Below, piece after piece: positions 16,765 to 26,354 of a DNA stretch of 64,000 nt (position 1 is the first letter of the stretch; every line of letters starts with the position of its first letter). Source of the stretch: Flavobacterium aquiphilum (lineage in GTDB: Bacteria; Bacteroidota; Bacteroidia; Flavobacteriales; Flavobacteriaceae); the NCBI RefSeq assembly GCF_027111335.1, contig NZ_CP114288.1:2976001-3040000 (forward strand), written 5' to 3'. The notes under the pieces were generated by a model. That model saw only the letters and a list, made by a program, of their open reading frames with translations. It was not told the DNA's origin and ran no database searches. The position numbers and the translations under genes were made by a program.

Positions 16765-19320
16765 CTATTTTATTTTGATAACTGTCGAAGCGGCTTGTAA
16801 CCCGTTGCTTTCCGCTTTCACTGTAAATTGTCCTTTCTGATCTTTTTTCGCTTTTACGATCACTAAAACTTTTCCGTTATAAGCAGGTCGTTCATGACTT
16901 TGAAACGGAACAAAACTTGTTGCATCACCGTTATCTGTTGCCACAATTTCCCCCGCTCCTTCAACTGAAAACTTCACTGTTGGATTGGAACGAGGCACAA
17001 CCAAACCGTTTTTATCGGTAATATCAACAGTAACAAAAGCCAAATCTGCATCGTCAGCAAGGATTTCGTTTCTATCGGCTGACATTTTTAGTTTTGTAGC
17101 TTCTCCAGTAGTTTTAACCACGTCAGTAGCCCATTGTTTTCCTTTTTTATAACACACCACTTTCAGTTCGCCCGGTGTGTAAATTACATTGTCCCAAGTC
17201 AGACGAAAATCTTTTCCGGCTACCATTTTCTTTCTTCCAAGACTTTTTCCGTTAAGAAATAATTCGCCTTCATCCCCCGAAGTATATACATGAACAGGAA
17301 CAACTTTTCCAACACGCTCACTCCAATTCCAGTGCGGAAGAATATGAGCTGTCGGAACATCCGGTCTCCAATGCGATTTATAAATATAATAACGGTCTTT
17401 TGGGAAACCAGCCAAATCGATTATTCCAAAATAACTGCTTCTCGAAGGCGGATTGTTTTTTTGCAACTCCTCAAGTTTGGTTTGTAATTCAGCTTGTTTT
17501 AAAGGATCTGTTCTAAAGTTCAACAAATTGGTTTCATCAGAATTATAAGGTGTTGGTTCACCCAAATAATCAAATCCGGTCCAAACATATTCTCCCAATA
17601 AATGTGGAAATTGTGCATTGGTGCGGAATTGTGTATCCGGAGAGCATCCCCAACCTGGGAAAGCATCGTCATAAGACGAAATTTGCCATGTAGTTTTATT
17701 GTATTTATCATCAAAGAAATATTCGCCACGAGAGCTCACCGTTGATGCGGTTTCACTTCCAATCGTTGGTTTTTTCTCATATCTTGGATCAACATCCCAT
17801 TTTGGTTGTTGGCTGAAAAAATAGTTAACTCCCATAATATCCAATCCGACCACAGCGCCCGAAGCTCGTCCACCATCAGGATCGTTATATCCGTTCGAAA
17901 CAGGTCGAGTTGGATCTTCTCTTCTCACAATATCGGCCAAATGCTTAGTCAGCGGAACATTTTGCTGATCCGGAACTTCATTTCCAATTGACCAAATAAA
18001 CACCGAAGGATGGTTTCTGTCCCTGTGAACCAAAGCCATTAAATCTTTTTCATGCCATTCGTCAAAAATCACATTATAATCTAGTTTTTTCTTGCCATTT
18101 TTCCATGCGTCAAAAGCTTCATCCCAAACCAGGAATCCCATCTTATCAGCCAATTCTAATAATTCCGGAGCCGGTGGGTTATGTGAAGTACGTAACGAAT
18201 TACATCCCATTTCTTTCAACATTTTTAGTTGTCTTTTTAATGCCGAAGTATTAATAGCAGCACCCAAAGCCCCCAAGTCATGGTGATTACATGTTCCGAA
18301 AATTTCAACTCTTTTTCCGTTTAGAAGGAATCCGTTTCTTGGTGTAAACTCAATAGTACGAACTCCAAAAGGAGTATTGTAGGTATCAACCACTTTTCCG
18401 TCAACAGTAACTTTCGTTTGCGCCAAGTAGCGATTTGGAGTTTTTAGATCCCATAATTTTGGATTATTCAAAACCGAATGAGCCTCTGATCTTCCGGTTT
18501 CATTTGGCTTAATTTCAAACGTTGAAGGAATTAATGAACCCACTTTTAATTTGGCCACATCATTGACATCCATTTCATATAAATCGGTTGTAACTACTGC
18601 TTTTACAGTTTGATTCGAGGCATTATCAACATTCACAATCATTCGAATATCGGCTGCTTCTTTGGTAACATTCGGAGTCGTGATGTACGTTCCCCAATGT
18701 CCAACATGCACCGGATTTGTTTTTACCAACCAAACGTGGCGATAAATTCCAGCTCCCGGATACCAACGCGAATCCCAGTTTTCAGTATCCAAACGAACAG
18801 CTAAAATATTTTCCTGTCCGAATTTCAAAAAAGGAGTCAAATTCATTCGGAAAGAATTATAACCATAAGGCCAGGTTCCAACGTAATTTCCGTTCAAATA
18901 AACTTTGGCATTTGCCATAGCACCATCAAAATCAACAAAAATTTGTTTTCCTGAGTCGGATGCAGGAACATTAAAATGTTTTCGGTACCAACCAATTCCT
19001 TTCCATGGCAATTTCCCGGTTTCCCCTCTCAATTCAATTCTGAATGGTCCTTTGATTGCCCAATCGTGTGGCAAATTCAATTTTTCCCAATTGGATTCAT
19101 TGGTAGAAATGGCTTCCAAATCTTTAGGTTCTTGCTTGACCAAACCGTCAGCTTGAAGACCAAATCTTGAAAAAAGCCAGTTATTGTCGAATGACTGAGT
19201 ATCCGTCGCCCCCATCCTCTTTATCGTCGCGTTTTGAGAAAACACTGAAAATCCAATCATCAAACAAACTATCAGAGAAAGGCAATTCTTCAGAGAAAAC
19301 ATCTTTTTGTTCTTATTCAT
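16765..19320 (-). CDS. Beta-galactosidase GH2
   Basis: This is a GH2 enzyme of about 851 residues with a signal peptide (MNKNKKMFSLKN to SVFSQ). Order: sugar-binding sandwich (WEKLNLPHDWAI), immunoglobulin-like domain, TIM barrel with the acid/base Glu in IWSIGNEVPDQ and the nucleophile Glu in TIGSETAST, then a DUF4982-like domain (GDEGELFLNGKSLGRK) and a final Ig-like domain. That layout is typical of Bacteroidota exo-beta-galactosidases. I prefer the ATG at 19318-19320 because it begins the signal peptide; an in-frame ATG at 19366-19368 overlaps the GH110 stop by one base and would add 16 Lys-rich residues. It probably removes beta-galactose from antennae. Confidence 0.9.
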   Translation of the reverse strand: MNKNKKMFSLKNCLSLIVCLMIGFSVFSQNATIKRMGATDTQSFDNNWLFSRFGLQADGLVKQEPKDLEAISTNESNWEKLNLPHDWAIKGPFRIELRGETGKLPWKGIGWYRKHFNVPASDSGKQIFVDFDGAMANAKVYLNGNYVGTWPYGYNSFRMNLTPFLKFGQENILAVRLDTENWDSRWYPGAGIYRHVWLVKTNPVHVGHWGTYITTPNVTKEAADIRMIVNVDNASNQTVKAVVTTDLYEMDVNDVAKLKVGSLIPSTFEIKPNETGRSEAHSVLNNPKLWDLKTPNRYLAQTKVTVDGKVVDTYNTPFGVRTIEFTPRNGFLLNGKRVEIFGTCNHHDLGALGAAINTSALKRQLKMLKEMGCNSLRTSHNPPAPELLELADKMGFLVWDEAFDAWKNGKKKLDYNVIFDEWHEKDLMALVHRDRNHPSVFIWSIGNEVPDQQNVPLTKHLADIVRREDPTRPVSNGYNDPDGGRASGAVVGLDIMGVNYFFSQQPKWDVDPRYEKKPTIGSETASTVSSRGEYFFDDKYNKTTWQISSYDDAFPGWGCSPDTQFRTNAQFPHLLGEYVWTGFDYLGEPTPYNSDETNLLNFRTDPLKQAELQTKLEELQKNNPPSRSSYFGIIDLAGFPKDRYYIYKSHWRPDVPTAHILPHWNWSERVGKVVPVHVYTSGDEGELFLNGKSLGRKKMVAGKDFRLTWDNVIYTPGELKVVCYKKGKQWATDVVKTTGEATKLKMSADRNEILADDADLAFVTVDITDKNGLVVPRSNPTVKFSVEGAGEIVATDNGDATSFVPFQSHERPAYNGKVLVIVKAKKDQKGQFTVKAESNGLQAASTVIKIK

Positions 19321-19367
19321 TTTTTTGTTTTTTTGTTTTGGTTTTGATATTTTTCGAACTAAAATCA

Positions 19368-21191
19368 TTATTTAATATTCAAATCTTTTATATCGGTTTT
19401 GACTTGCTTTTTAGTCATTTTGGATGTGGCAATTTTCGGCTTCCAACTCGTATTAAAATGATTCTTTTTGATAATTACATTGTTACAAGCAGTGAGTGTA
19501 AACGAATTTTCATTGGAACCCGCAGGAAGCAAATCAGATGGATTAATTGTATTATTCACAAAAACCAAACCATCTGTAGAACGAGCCGACAAAATTGACT
19601 TGTCGAATATTTTGAAAAGGTTATTTTCAATACGAATGTTACGATGTACATAATAACCACTCACCAATTCATGATTTTCCGGTGCTATATTGATGATCGT
19701 TCCTGAATTATAGGCACATTCCTCAAAAGTGTTGTTCCGAATCGTAACATCTTTCACCGGGCCAGACTCAAACCAACTCGAAGCATCATTTGCAATCAGG
19801 ATGGCGTGCATTCCTGTCCGGTAAAAAATGTTGTTTTCTATTAAAACTTTTCGGCGTGTCGTTATCAATAATCCTCTGGTATTTGTACGCTCGAATCTTG
19901 AATTTCGAATGGTCACTTCCGGAGTCCAAGTTATGTTCTCGATAACATCTCCAACATTTACTTTATCCGAAATTTGCCCGTCCAAAACCAATTCCATTTC
20001 TTTTTTTCCGATCAATTTTGCCGACTTCAATTTACCTAAAATAATTGGTTTTAAAGTTTGTGGGCTTACAAAACTGATACTGTCTCCTGCAAAAAAAGCT
20101 TCAAAACCATAAGTTTGATGATGCATGAATTGCACCTTTATTTTTTTATCAGCTGTTATTTCAGAAATTTTCAAATGAGTCCCATGAACGTTAATTGGGT
20201 CGTCATGAGAGCCAGAAGTCTTGCAACCGTCAACCAAGATTTTTCCTTTGCAGCCTGAAAAATGAAAACAATCTGCAAATGACGAAATCACACGACCTGA
20301 ATCTTCACGAGGAGCAACAATAACTTTTGAAAGTGTAATATTTTCGGCAAATTGAGAAACGATTCCCAATCCGTGCATAAAATGCATCTTTACATTAGAT
20401 AGGACAATATCTTTGCTCAAAGTAATAAATCCACCGCAATTATCTCTGTAGGTATCACGAATCGAAAGCACATCACCCACTTTATAATTTGCTTTTGCAA
20501 AATCCCCCTCAAACAAAACTGTTCTTTTTTCTTCCTGAATCGTTTTAGCTTTTGCTTTTAAAAAAAGTTCAAATGAAGAGTAACGCATCAAATCGTTTTT
20601 CGGATCCAAAGAAATGGTATGATGTGAATTGCTTTTCCACCCTTCGCCATAAAATCCAATTTTCCCGTTTTCAATAAAATATCTTGAATCGGGATGAATT
20701 TTCATTTTGATTGCCGTTGGCGAAACCGAAGTGATTGTTAATTCAGACATCGTTGGCCTTTCGTAGTCGAATTGGACATTTTTAATTTGAATATTTTGGC
20801 AATTAAACAATGCAAACGAAACCATTTTTCCATGTAAAATCACCAAAGTATTATTTCCATCCAAAGTCACATTCTTCAAATAGTCAAAGAAAAAGCCAAT
20901 ATTTTTTACTTTTGATAACGTATCACTTTCGGTTGAATTCGAAATATAAATTTCCTTTTTAACAGCATCTTCAGGCCATAAATCAATTCGTCCACCCGGT
21001 AATTGAAGGACAACATTTTGTTTGCCTTTGCATTTTTCCAAAGCTTGTCGAATTCCTTTACTTGCATTCAAATAGCTATTAGATTTCACGCCAAATTGCG
21101 ACACTTTAATCGTATCGGCAATCTGTGCTGAAACGCTAAAAGTGATTAGAAGTAATAAAAAAAGTAAAACTTTTGCTTTGGAAAAATTCAT
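19368..21191 (-). CDS. GH110 alpha-1,3-galactosidase (right-handed beta-helix)
   Basis: This is a 607-residue secreted protein with a signal peptide ending SVSAQ and many short beta-helix repeats (rungs such as VTIRNSRFERTNTRG and VTIRNNTFEECAYNSG). GSHDDPINVHGTHLKI at 327-342 is the GH110 signature. The Asp pair 330-331 corresponds by eye to the catalytic Asp pair reported for a marine GH110. GH110 enzymes remove terminal alpha-1,3-galactose from blood group B or linear alpha-Gal epitopes. It follows the SDR gene by 28 bases and precedes a beta-galactosidase, so alpha- then beta-galactose could be taken off in turn. Whether it needs a neighbouring fucose branch is unknown. Confidence 0.88.
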   Translation of the reverse strand: MNFSKAKVLLFLLLLITFSVSAQIADTIKVSQFGVKSNSYLNASKGIRQALEKCKGKQNVVLQLPGGRIDLWPEDAVKKEIYISNSTESDTLSKVKNIGFFFDYLKNVTLDGNNTLVILHGKMVSFALFNCQNIQIKNVQFDYERPTMSELTITSVSPTAIKMKIHPDSRYFIENGKIGFYGEGWKSNSHHTISLDPKNDLMRYSSFELFLKAKAKTIQEEKRTVLFEGDFAKANYKVGDVLSIRDTYRDNCGGFITLSKDIVLSNVKMHFMHGLGIVSQFAENITLSKVIVAPREDSGRVISSFADCFHFSGCKGKILVDGCKTSGSHDDPINVHGTHLKISEITADKKIKVQFMHHQTYGFEAFFAGDSISFVSPQTLKPIILGKLKSAKLIGKKEMELVLDGQISDKVNVGDVIENITWTPEVTIRNSRFERTNTRGLLITTRRKVLIENNIFYRTGMHAILIANDASSWFESGPVKDVTIRNNTFEECAYNSGTIINIAPENHELVSGYYVHRNIRIENNLFKIFDKSILSARSTDGLVFVNNTINPSDLLPAGSNENSFTLTACNNVIIKKNHFNTSWKPKIATSKMTKKQVKTDIKDLNIK

Positions 21192-21219
21192 TTTAGGCTA
21201 TTTATTTTTTAATTAAAAC

Positions 21220-21999
21220 TTACAGTGCGCGATCCAAATGAGTATAACCTCCATCAACATAAATCAATTGACCTGTGGTGTGGCTCGATTTGTCAGACAA
21301 TAAAAACACCGTCATGTTTGCTATTTCTTCGGCAGTTGTCATTCGGTTTTCAAACGGAATTTTGGATGTAATCTCTTTTAATTTTTCTTCCGGGTTTTCA
21401 AGTGTTTTAATCCATTTGTCATATAATGGTGTATAACATTCGGCCACGATTACAGCGTTTACACGGATTCCGTATTTCAATAATTCAACAGCCCATTCGC
21501 GGGTTAAAGCGTTACGTCCTCCGTTTGAAGCAGCATAAGCCGAAGTGTTTCCTTGTCCGGTATCAGCGGTTTTAGAACCAATGTTTACGATTGAGCCTTT
21601 CGTTTTTTTCAATTCAGGCAAAGCGTGTTGCGCCATCAAATAGTAATGCACCAAGTTTTTGTGAACCGAAGCAACAAATTTTTCATAATCACCACTTTCT
21701 AGACCCACACCGTCATTTACACCTGCATTGTTGACTAAACCATCGATTCGTCCACACATTGCAATTACCTGATCAACGGCTCTCTTGCAATCGTCCGGAT
21801 GAGTAAGTTCAGCTACAACAGACAAAGCCTTTCCTCCTTCAGCTTCTATTTCTTTGATAGCGATTTGATTGTCTGCATCAACTCTACCCACGATTACAGG
21901 AATAGCTCCCTCCGAAGCCAGAACTTTACAAATTCCAAGCCCGATTCCCTTTGCTCCTCCAGTAACAATTACAATTTTATCTTTTAAATTAAGATTCAT
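21220..21999 (-). CDS. SDR dehydrogenase, probable L-fucose dehydrogenase
   Basis: This is a 259-residue cytoplasmic short-chain dehydrogenase. The Rossmann motif TGGAKGIG (13-20) and NNAG (90-93) are present. Of the catalytic residues, Ser142 and Tyr155 are present, but the usual YxxxK Lys is Asn159 (SAYAASNGG). I have the impression that sugar-oxidising SDRs near fucose genes share this change, but cannot verify it. Its place between a RhaM-type mutarotase and fucosidase genes points to oxidation of L-fucose to L-fuconolactone, the first step of the non-phosphorylative pathway. It lies 38 bases after the mutarotase. The SDR family is sure; the substrate is inferred. Confidence 0.85.
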   Translation of the reverse strand: MNLNLKDKIVIVTGGAKGIGLGICKVLASEGAIPVIVGRVDADNQIAIKEIEAEGGKALSVVAELTHPDDCKRAVDQVIAMCGRIDGLVNNAGVNDGVGLESGDYEKFVASVHKNLVHYYLMAQHALPELKKTKGSIVNIGSKTADTGQGNTSAYAASNGGRNALTREWAVELLKYGIRVNAVIVAECYTPLYDKWIKTLENPEEKLKEITSKIPFENRMTTAEEIANMTVFLLSDKSSHTTGQLIYVDGGYTHLDRAL

Positions 22000-22037
22000 C
22001 TTTTATATTTTTTTTAAAATTCTATTTTACAAAATGC

Positions 22038-22385
22038 TTAACCGTTTTGATGCAAGTCAAATATTTTATCCATCATCATCCACTTTTCACCTTCCTTAGT
22101 CCAAGGCAAAGCTTTTTGATATTTCCACATCAATTCTTCCCATTCCTGAACCTTTGGATTATTGGCATCCATTTCCCCTTTTCTTTCGAATGAAAAAGTT
22201 TCATTGGCCTCAATAATCATAAACATTCTGTTTCCAACACAATAAATATCAAGGTTTTCAATTCCTGAACCGATGATACTTTTTGTGATTTCCGGCCAAA
22301 TTTTCTCGTGCATTTTTTTGTATTCTTCCATTAGTATTGGATCTTCAATCAAATCTAATGCAAGACAATATTTTTGAGTTATCAT
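22038..22385 (-). CDS. L-rhamnose/L-fucose mutarotase (RhaM family)
   Basis: This is a 115-residue cytoplasmic protein of the RhaM-type mutarotase family, which interconverts alpha and beta anomers of 6-deoxy sugars. Family features are the start YCLALDL, a central YKKMHEKIWPEI helix with its His, IYCVGNRMFMIIE and the C-terminal Trp-rich helix. There is no signal peptide. It lies between a GH29 gene (83 bases upstream) and the SDR gene (38 bases downstream). It would supply the fucose anomer used by the dehydrogenase after fucosidase release. RhaM proteins also act on rhamnose, but no rhamnose enzymes are seen here. Confidence 0.88.
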   Translation of the reverse strand: MITQKYCLALDLIEDPILMEEYKKMHEKIWPEITKSIIGSGIENLDIYCVGNRMFMIIEANETFSFERKGEMDANNPKVQEWEELMWKYQKALPWTKEGEKWMMMDKIFDLHQNG

Positions 22386-22468
22386 TCTTTGTTAATTTGT
22401 TTTAGTTAATTGTTTATGGTTTAAAGTTAATAATTGCCTGATTAATAACCATTCAAAAGAAAAGCCTT

Positions 22469-23917
22469 TTACTGTGCACTTATTTTTATAACTGTACCAG
22501 CTTGTTTTGCCATTTCTGTTCTCAATGAATTAGGAATCGTAACACTAATCCCGCCGTTTACGTATTTATAATTCAGTTTTTGTTTATTTGCCAAAAGTGT
22601 AACATTCAATTTCCCTTTCAAACTGTTTTTTATGACGATTTGTGAAGGAAGTTCTTTTTCATTCTCAGTTGGAATATAAATTCCGAAAACTGTTTTTTCT
22701 CCTTTTGAAGTATAAAATAAATTACCCTCAGAATAAGGTGCAATTGGTTTTGTGGCATAAATAGCATCTCCGTTTACGTCAAGCCATTTACCAACTTCGG
22801 CCAAAGTCTGTTTGATTTTTGGTTCGAATTCTCCTTTTCCATCAGGACCAACGCCTAACAATAAATTCCCTCCTTTGGCAACAATTCCAGTCAGCAACTG
22901 AATCACTTCTTTACCTGATTTATATTTATCATTTGGTACCCAACCCCAATCATTTCCAAGGGTAACACAACTTTCCCAAGGCACTGGAATTGGTTTTTCA
23001 AGCACTTTTCGCTCAGGAGTCAAATAATCCTCGTAATCGCCCGGCACCCAACGATCCACTACAATTAGTCCCGGTTGTTTTTTACGTGCAGTTTCCGCGA
23101 TGAGTTTCATATTGATATCTAAATCCTGACGGCCTTTCTTTCCTTCACTTTCCTTTACATTAGATACTGGACGAACCCATCCACCATCAAGCCAAAGAAT
23201 ATCAACCTTTCCATAGTTAGTCGTCAATTCATCCAACTGATTTTGACTGTATTTTACAAAACTTTGCCATTTCTCAGGATAAGCTTTGATGCTGTAATTC
23301 GGATTCCTGTCTTTTGGAGGATAATATTTCCACCAAAAATCCTGAGAAGTCCAGTCCGGTTTCGAGAAATAAATCCCAACTGACAGACCTTCTTTTCGCG
23401 AAGCGTCTAAAACATTTTTCAGCACATCGGCATTTGGATTTTTGGCGTATGGCAAATTCGGATTGGTAATTTTGAAATCTGTAAATTTCGAATCATACAT
23501 ACAAAAACCATCATGGTGCTTGGATGTAAAAATCAAATACTTTACTCCAGCACTTTTGAACATTTTTGCCCATTTTTCAGAATCCAAATGTATCGGATTC
23601 AAACTGAAACGTGCCCTACGATAATCTGAAGCAAACGAATCGTAATCATCATAACCGTTGCGCGTTACCCAATCTTCGGGAGCCAATCCCCAGGACTCGC
23701 AAATTCCTAATTGGCTATACAACCCCATATGAATCAAAACCCCAAATTTATAATCCTGCCATTTGGCTAAATTTTCTTTTACAGCCTTGTCTTTTGGACC
23801 TACATAAGAGTCATACGGTGTTTTTTCGTTTTCAGGCATGATGTCCCCTTGCGCATGAGACAAAGTAACTGTTGCAAAACAACAGAGTACCAAAACTAGT
23901 TTTATTTTATTTTTCAT
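22469..23917 (-). CDS. Alpha-L-fucosidase GH29
   Basis: This is a 482-residue secreted GH29 enzyme with a signal peptide ending LSHAQ. Motifs: FGVLIHMGLYSQLGICESWG, FTSKHHDGFCMYDS, nucleophile strand ILWLDGGWV, GGNLLLGVGPDGKGE. It first appears in the operon with the mutarotase, SDR, GH110 and GH2 genes. It is strikingly similar along its length to the genes at 49153 and 55051 (shared LAPEDWVTR, YYPPKDRNP, TTNYGKVDILWLDG with the first), so these are paralogues. The 521-base upstream region, shared with a divergent gene, holds two operator-like sites. The linkage is unknown. Confidence 0.94.
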   Translation of the reverse strand: MKNKIKLVLVLCCFATVTLSHAQGDIMPENEKTPYDSYVGPKDKAVKENLAKWQDYKFGVLIHMGLYSQLGICESWGLAPEDWVTRNGYDDYDSFASDYRRARFSLNPIHLDSEKWAKMFKSAGVKYLIFTSKHHDGFCMYDSKFTDFKITNPNLPYAKNPNADVLKNVLDASRKEGLSVGIYFSKPDWTSQDFWWKYYPPKDRNPNYSIKAYPEKWQSFVKYSQNQLDELTTNYGKVDILWLDGGWVRPVSNVKESEGKKGRQDLDINMKLIAETARKKQPGLIVVDRWVPGDYEDYLTPERKVLEKPIPVPWESCVTLGNDWGWVPNDKYKSGKEVIQLLTGIVAKGGNLLLGVGPDGKGEFEPKIKQTLAEVGKWLDVNGDAIYATKPIAPYSEGNLFYTSKGEKTVFGIYIPTENEKELPSQIVIKNSLKGKLNVTLLANKQKLNYKYVNGGISVTIPNSLRTEMAKQAGTVIKISAQ

Positions 23918-23989
23918 AAGTGGAAAACTTTTTTATCCGTTGTCTTATATATAATGACTTTCTTTTTATTTATTTCAATAAGTATTTTT

Positions 23990-24005
23990 AAGAAAACGTT
24001 ATAGT
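23990..24005. promoter_or_regulatory. Putative LacI-type operator, GH29 operon site 1
   Basis: AAGAAAACGTTATAGT matches the shared consensus at 13 of 16 positions (two n positions counted). It lies about 75 bases upstream of the GH29 start at 23917. Confidence 0.45.
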
Positions 24006-24034
24006 AGTTTTTTCAGTAAACATCACTATCAACA

Positions 24035-24050
24035 ACTAAAACGTTTTAAA
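24035..24050. promoter_or_regulatory. Putative LacI-type operator, GH29 operon site 2
   Basis: ACTAAAACGTTTTAAA contains the perfect palindrome TAAAACGTTTTA (24037-24048), identical to the site at 7599-7610 upstream of susC. It could act on both divergent genes. Confidence 0.65.
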
Positions 24051-24438
24051 TTTTTAGGAGTACCATCTGAAAAAATAAAATTATTGTATTAAAAAGAAAC
24101 TTATTAACTCAAAATTATCATTATATAAGCAATTATTATCTTAACATTTGAAGGCAAAAAACAACAATATATTAACCATTACTTCTATTTGATTATTTAA
24201 TGTAAAAAAATAAAAAGCATGCCATAAATTCTGATGAAGACTAAAAGACAATAGATTATATCACTCTTAATTAGATAAACGTATTCAGTTATTGCACTCT
24301 CTTTGTTTTAAAATAATTAAAGATAAATAATAGCTAAATATGGATAAAATCGAGTCAATCGCTAAATTGATTAAGATGTAATTTTGAATTTCAAAATCAA
24401 GCTAATTATATTTTTAAAAAGCATAATCAAAATAAACA

Positions 24439-26094
24439 ATGTCAGTAAACGAATCTAAAAGTTTAGTAGTAAAAATGCATCCAAGTGACAATGCCCTTGT
24501 AGCATTAGTGGATTTGACAAAAGGTACAGAAGTAACTTTTGAAGGGCAAAGCTATATCCTTCAGGACGATGTAAAGGCTAAGCATAAATTTTACACCACC
24601 GACCTAAAAACTGGCGATGAAGTGATGATGTACGGTGTCTTGGTTGGAAAAGCACAATTTGACATTCCAAAAGGAAGCCTGATGACAACTGACAACCTTA
24701 AACACGCTGCAGATCCATACGCTTATCGAAAAATAGACTATCAATGGACAAGTCCTGATGTTTCTAAATTCGAAAACCGAACTTTCAACGGTTACAAACG
24801 TAAAGACGGAAGCGTAGGAACTGCCAATTATTGGATTTTTATCCCAACTGTTTTTTGTGAAAACAGAAATCTTGACGTAATCAAAGAAGCGCTTTACAAT
24901 CAGCTAGGATATGCTGTTACTGCAAAATACAATCAATTTACTCACGATTTACTGACCGCTTTCAAAAACGGGGAAGATTTGGCGACTGCAGATATTCATT
25001 TGAACCCAAACCCAAAAAGCAATCGTGTTTTTAAAAATATAGACGGAATCAAATTCTTAAATCATCAAGGAGGTTGTGGCGGAAATCGTCAGGATTCTGA
25101 AACTTTAAGTAAATTATTGGCTTCTTACGCCAATCATCCAAATGTTGCAGGAGTTACTCTATTGAGTTTAGGATGTCAACATTTGCAAATCAAAAATTTT
25201 GTTACTGATTTAAAGGCACAAAATCCAAAATTTGATAAGCCTCTTTATATTTTTGAGCAACAACAAATGGTAAGCGAGGAAGAATTAATTGCACAGGCAA
25301 TTAAATCGACTTTTATTGGTTTATCAGAAGCAAACGAAATTGAAAGAACAGCACAACCATTGCATCATTTAAATATTGGTGTAAAATGCGGTGGGAGCGA
25401 CGGATTCAGTGGTGTATCTGCCAATCCTGCCGTAGGTTACACAGCCGATTTACTTGTTGCATTAGGTGGAAAAGTTTTGTTGGCAGAATTCCCGGAATTG
25501 TGTGGAGTGGAACAGAATATGATTGACCGTTGCCAATCTGAAGAATTGGCAAATAAATTCATTCGTCTAATGGAAGAATATGACGAACAGGCGCATAGAG
25601 TTGGTTCCGGTTTCTTCATGAATCCTTCTCCCGGAAACATCAAAGACGGTTTGATTACCGATGCTATAAAAAGTGCCGGAGCTGCCAAAAAAGGAGGAAC
25701 TTCACCCGTAGTTGATGTTTTGGACTATACAGAATTAGCAACAAAACCTGGACTGAATTTAGTATGCACTCCAGGAAATGACGTAGAAGCTACTACGGGT
25801 CAGGCATCGTCTGGAGCTAACTTGATTTTGTTTACAACAGGATTGGGTACTCCAACCGGAAACCCAATTTGTCCTGTAATTAAGGTTGCTACTAATACTG
25901 TTTTAGCTACTAAAATGAAAGACATTATCGATATTGATTGTGGACCAGTTATCAGAGGAGAAAAAACAATCACCGAAATGGGCGAAGATATTTTAGAACT
26001 TTGCATCAAAGTTGCAAGCGGTGAAATTCTCCCAAAAGCGGTACAATTGAATCAGGATGACTTTATTCCATGGAAAAGAGGTGTTTCTTTGTAA
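24439..26094 (+). CDS. UxaA/altronate dehydratase-family sugar-acid dehydratase
   Basis: This 551-residue cytoplasmic protein has an N-terminal SAF-like domain (NALVALVDLTKGTEVTFEG, MMYGVLVGKAQFDIPKG) followed by the UxaA/GarD catalytic region: KDGSVGTANYW, NHQGGCGGNRQDSETL, KCGGSDGFSGVSANPAVG, and CTPGNDVEATTGQASSGANL near the end. UxaA-type enzymes dehydrate aldonates to 2-keto-3-deoxy acids. No uronate isomerase or altronate oxidoreductase is nearby, but fucose genes are, so L-fuconate is a reasonable substrate; that is inference. It is transcribed alone, divergently from the GH29 operon, and shares its operator region. D-altronate dehydratase remains the default family annotation. Confidence 0.88.
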   Translation: MSVNESKSLVVKMHPSDNALVALVDLTKGTEVTFEGQSYILQDDVKAKHKFYTTDLKTGDEVMMYGVLVGKAQFDIPKGSLMTTDNLKHAADPYAYRKIDYQWTSPDVSKFENRTFNGYKRKDGSVGTANYWIFIPTVFCENRNLDVIKEALYNQLGYAVTAKYNQFTHDLLTAFKNGEDLATADIHLNPNPKSNRVFKNIDGIKFLNHQGGCGGNRQDSETLSKLLASYANHPNVAGVTLLSLGCQHLQIKNFVTDLKAQNPKFDKPLYIFEQQQMVSEEELIAQAIKSTFIGLSEANEIERTAQPLHHLNIGVKCGGSDGFSGVSANPAVGYTADLLVALGGKVLLAEFPELCGVEQNMIDRCQSEELANKFIRLMEEYDEQAHRVGSGFFMNPSPGNIKDGLITDAIKSAGAAKKGGTSPVVDVLDYTELATKPGLNLVCTPGNDVEATTGQASSGANLILFTTGLGTPTGNPICPVIKVATNTVLATKMKDIIDIDCGPVIRGEKTITEMGEDILELCIKVASGEILPKAVQLNQDDFIPWKRGVSL

Positions 26095-26169
26095 ACCCAA
26101 AAATATTTTTTTTATTTTTTAAGTGAAAAGGTGGGCTGATTTTATGATGCCTATCTTTTTTCTTTAATA

Positions 26170-26185
26170 GCTAAATCGTTTTTGG
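26170..26185. promoter_or_regulatory. Weak operator-like site upstream of the esterase gene
   Basis: GCTAAATCGTTTTTGG matches 13 of 16 positions of the shared consensus (two n positions counted) and lies 83 bases before the -7 box. Confidence 0.35.
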
Positions 26186-26267
26186 TTTAGATTGAGACCA
26201 AACTTTTAAACTAAAGTTTGCTAAAATATTTTTAAAAAATAAATAAGTTTATAACCCATTTTATTAT

Positions 26268-26275
26268 TATATTTG
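26268..26275 (+). promoter_or_regulatory. Bacteroidota -7 promoter box
   Basis: TATATTTG fits the Bacteroidota -7 consensus TAnnTTTG exactly. No clear -33 TTTG was found at the usual distance. The operator at 26355-26370 lies about 80 bases downstream, where a bound repressor could block transcription. Confidence 0.45.
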
Positions 26276-26354
26276 TGGAAATAACATCGATTTATTTTGT
26301 TATTTTTTAAAAAAGCATGGAAATGAGATAGTTTCCATTTTTTTAACCCTTACT

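Larger units (their letters stand above)
23918..24438. other. Divergent promoter region with two operator-like sites
   Basis: This 521-base region separates the minus-strand GH29 operon from the plus-strand UxaA-type gene. Operator-like sites at 23990-24005 and 24035-24050 are 45 bases apart, near the GH29 side. The rest is AT-rich with no gene. Confidence 0.65.

Noticed and set aside
26199..26220. 8-bp inverted repeat CAAACTTT/AAAGTTTG after the UxaA-type gene as a terminator
   Set aside because: The stem is AT-rich, the T-run is not directly adjacent and it lies over 100 bases after the stop. I see no reliable terminator for this gene.
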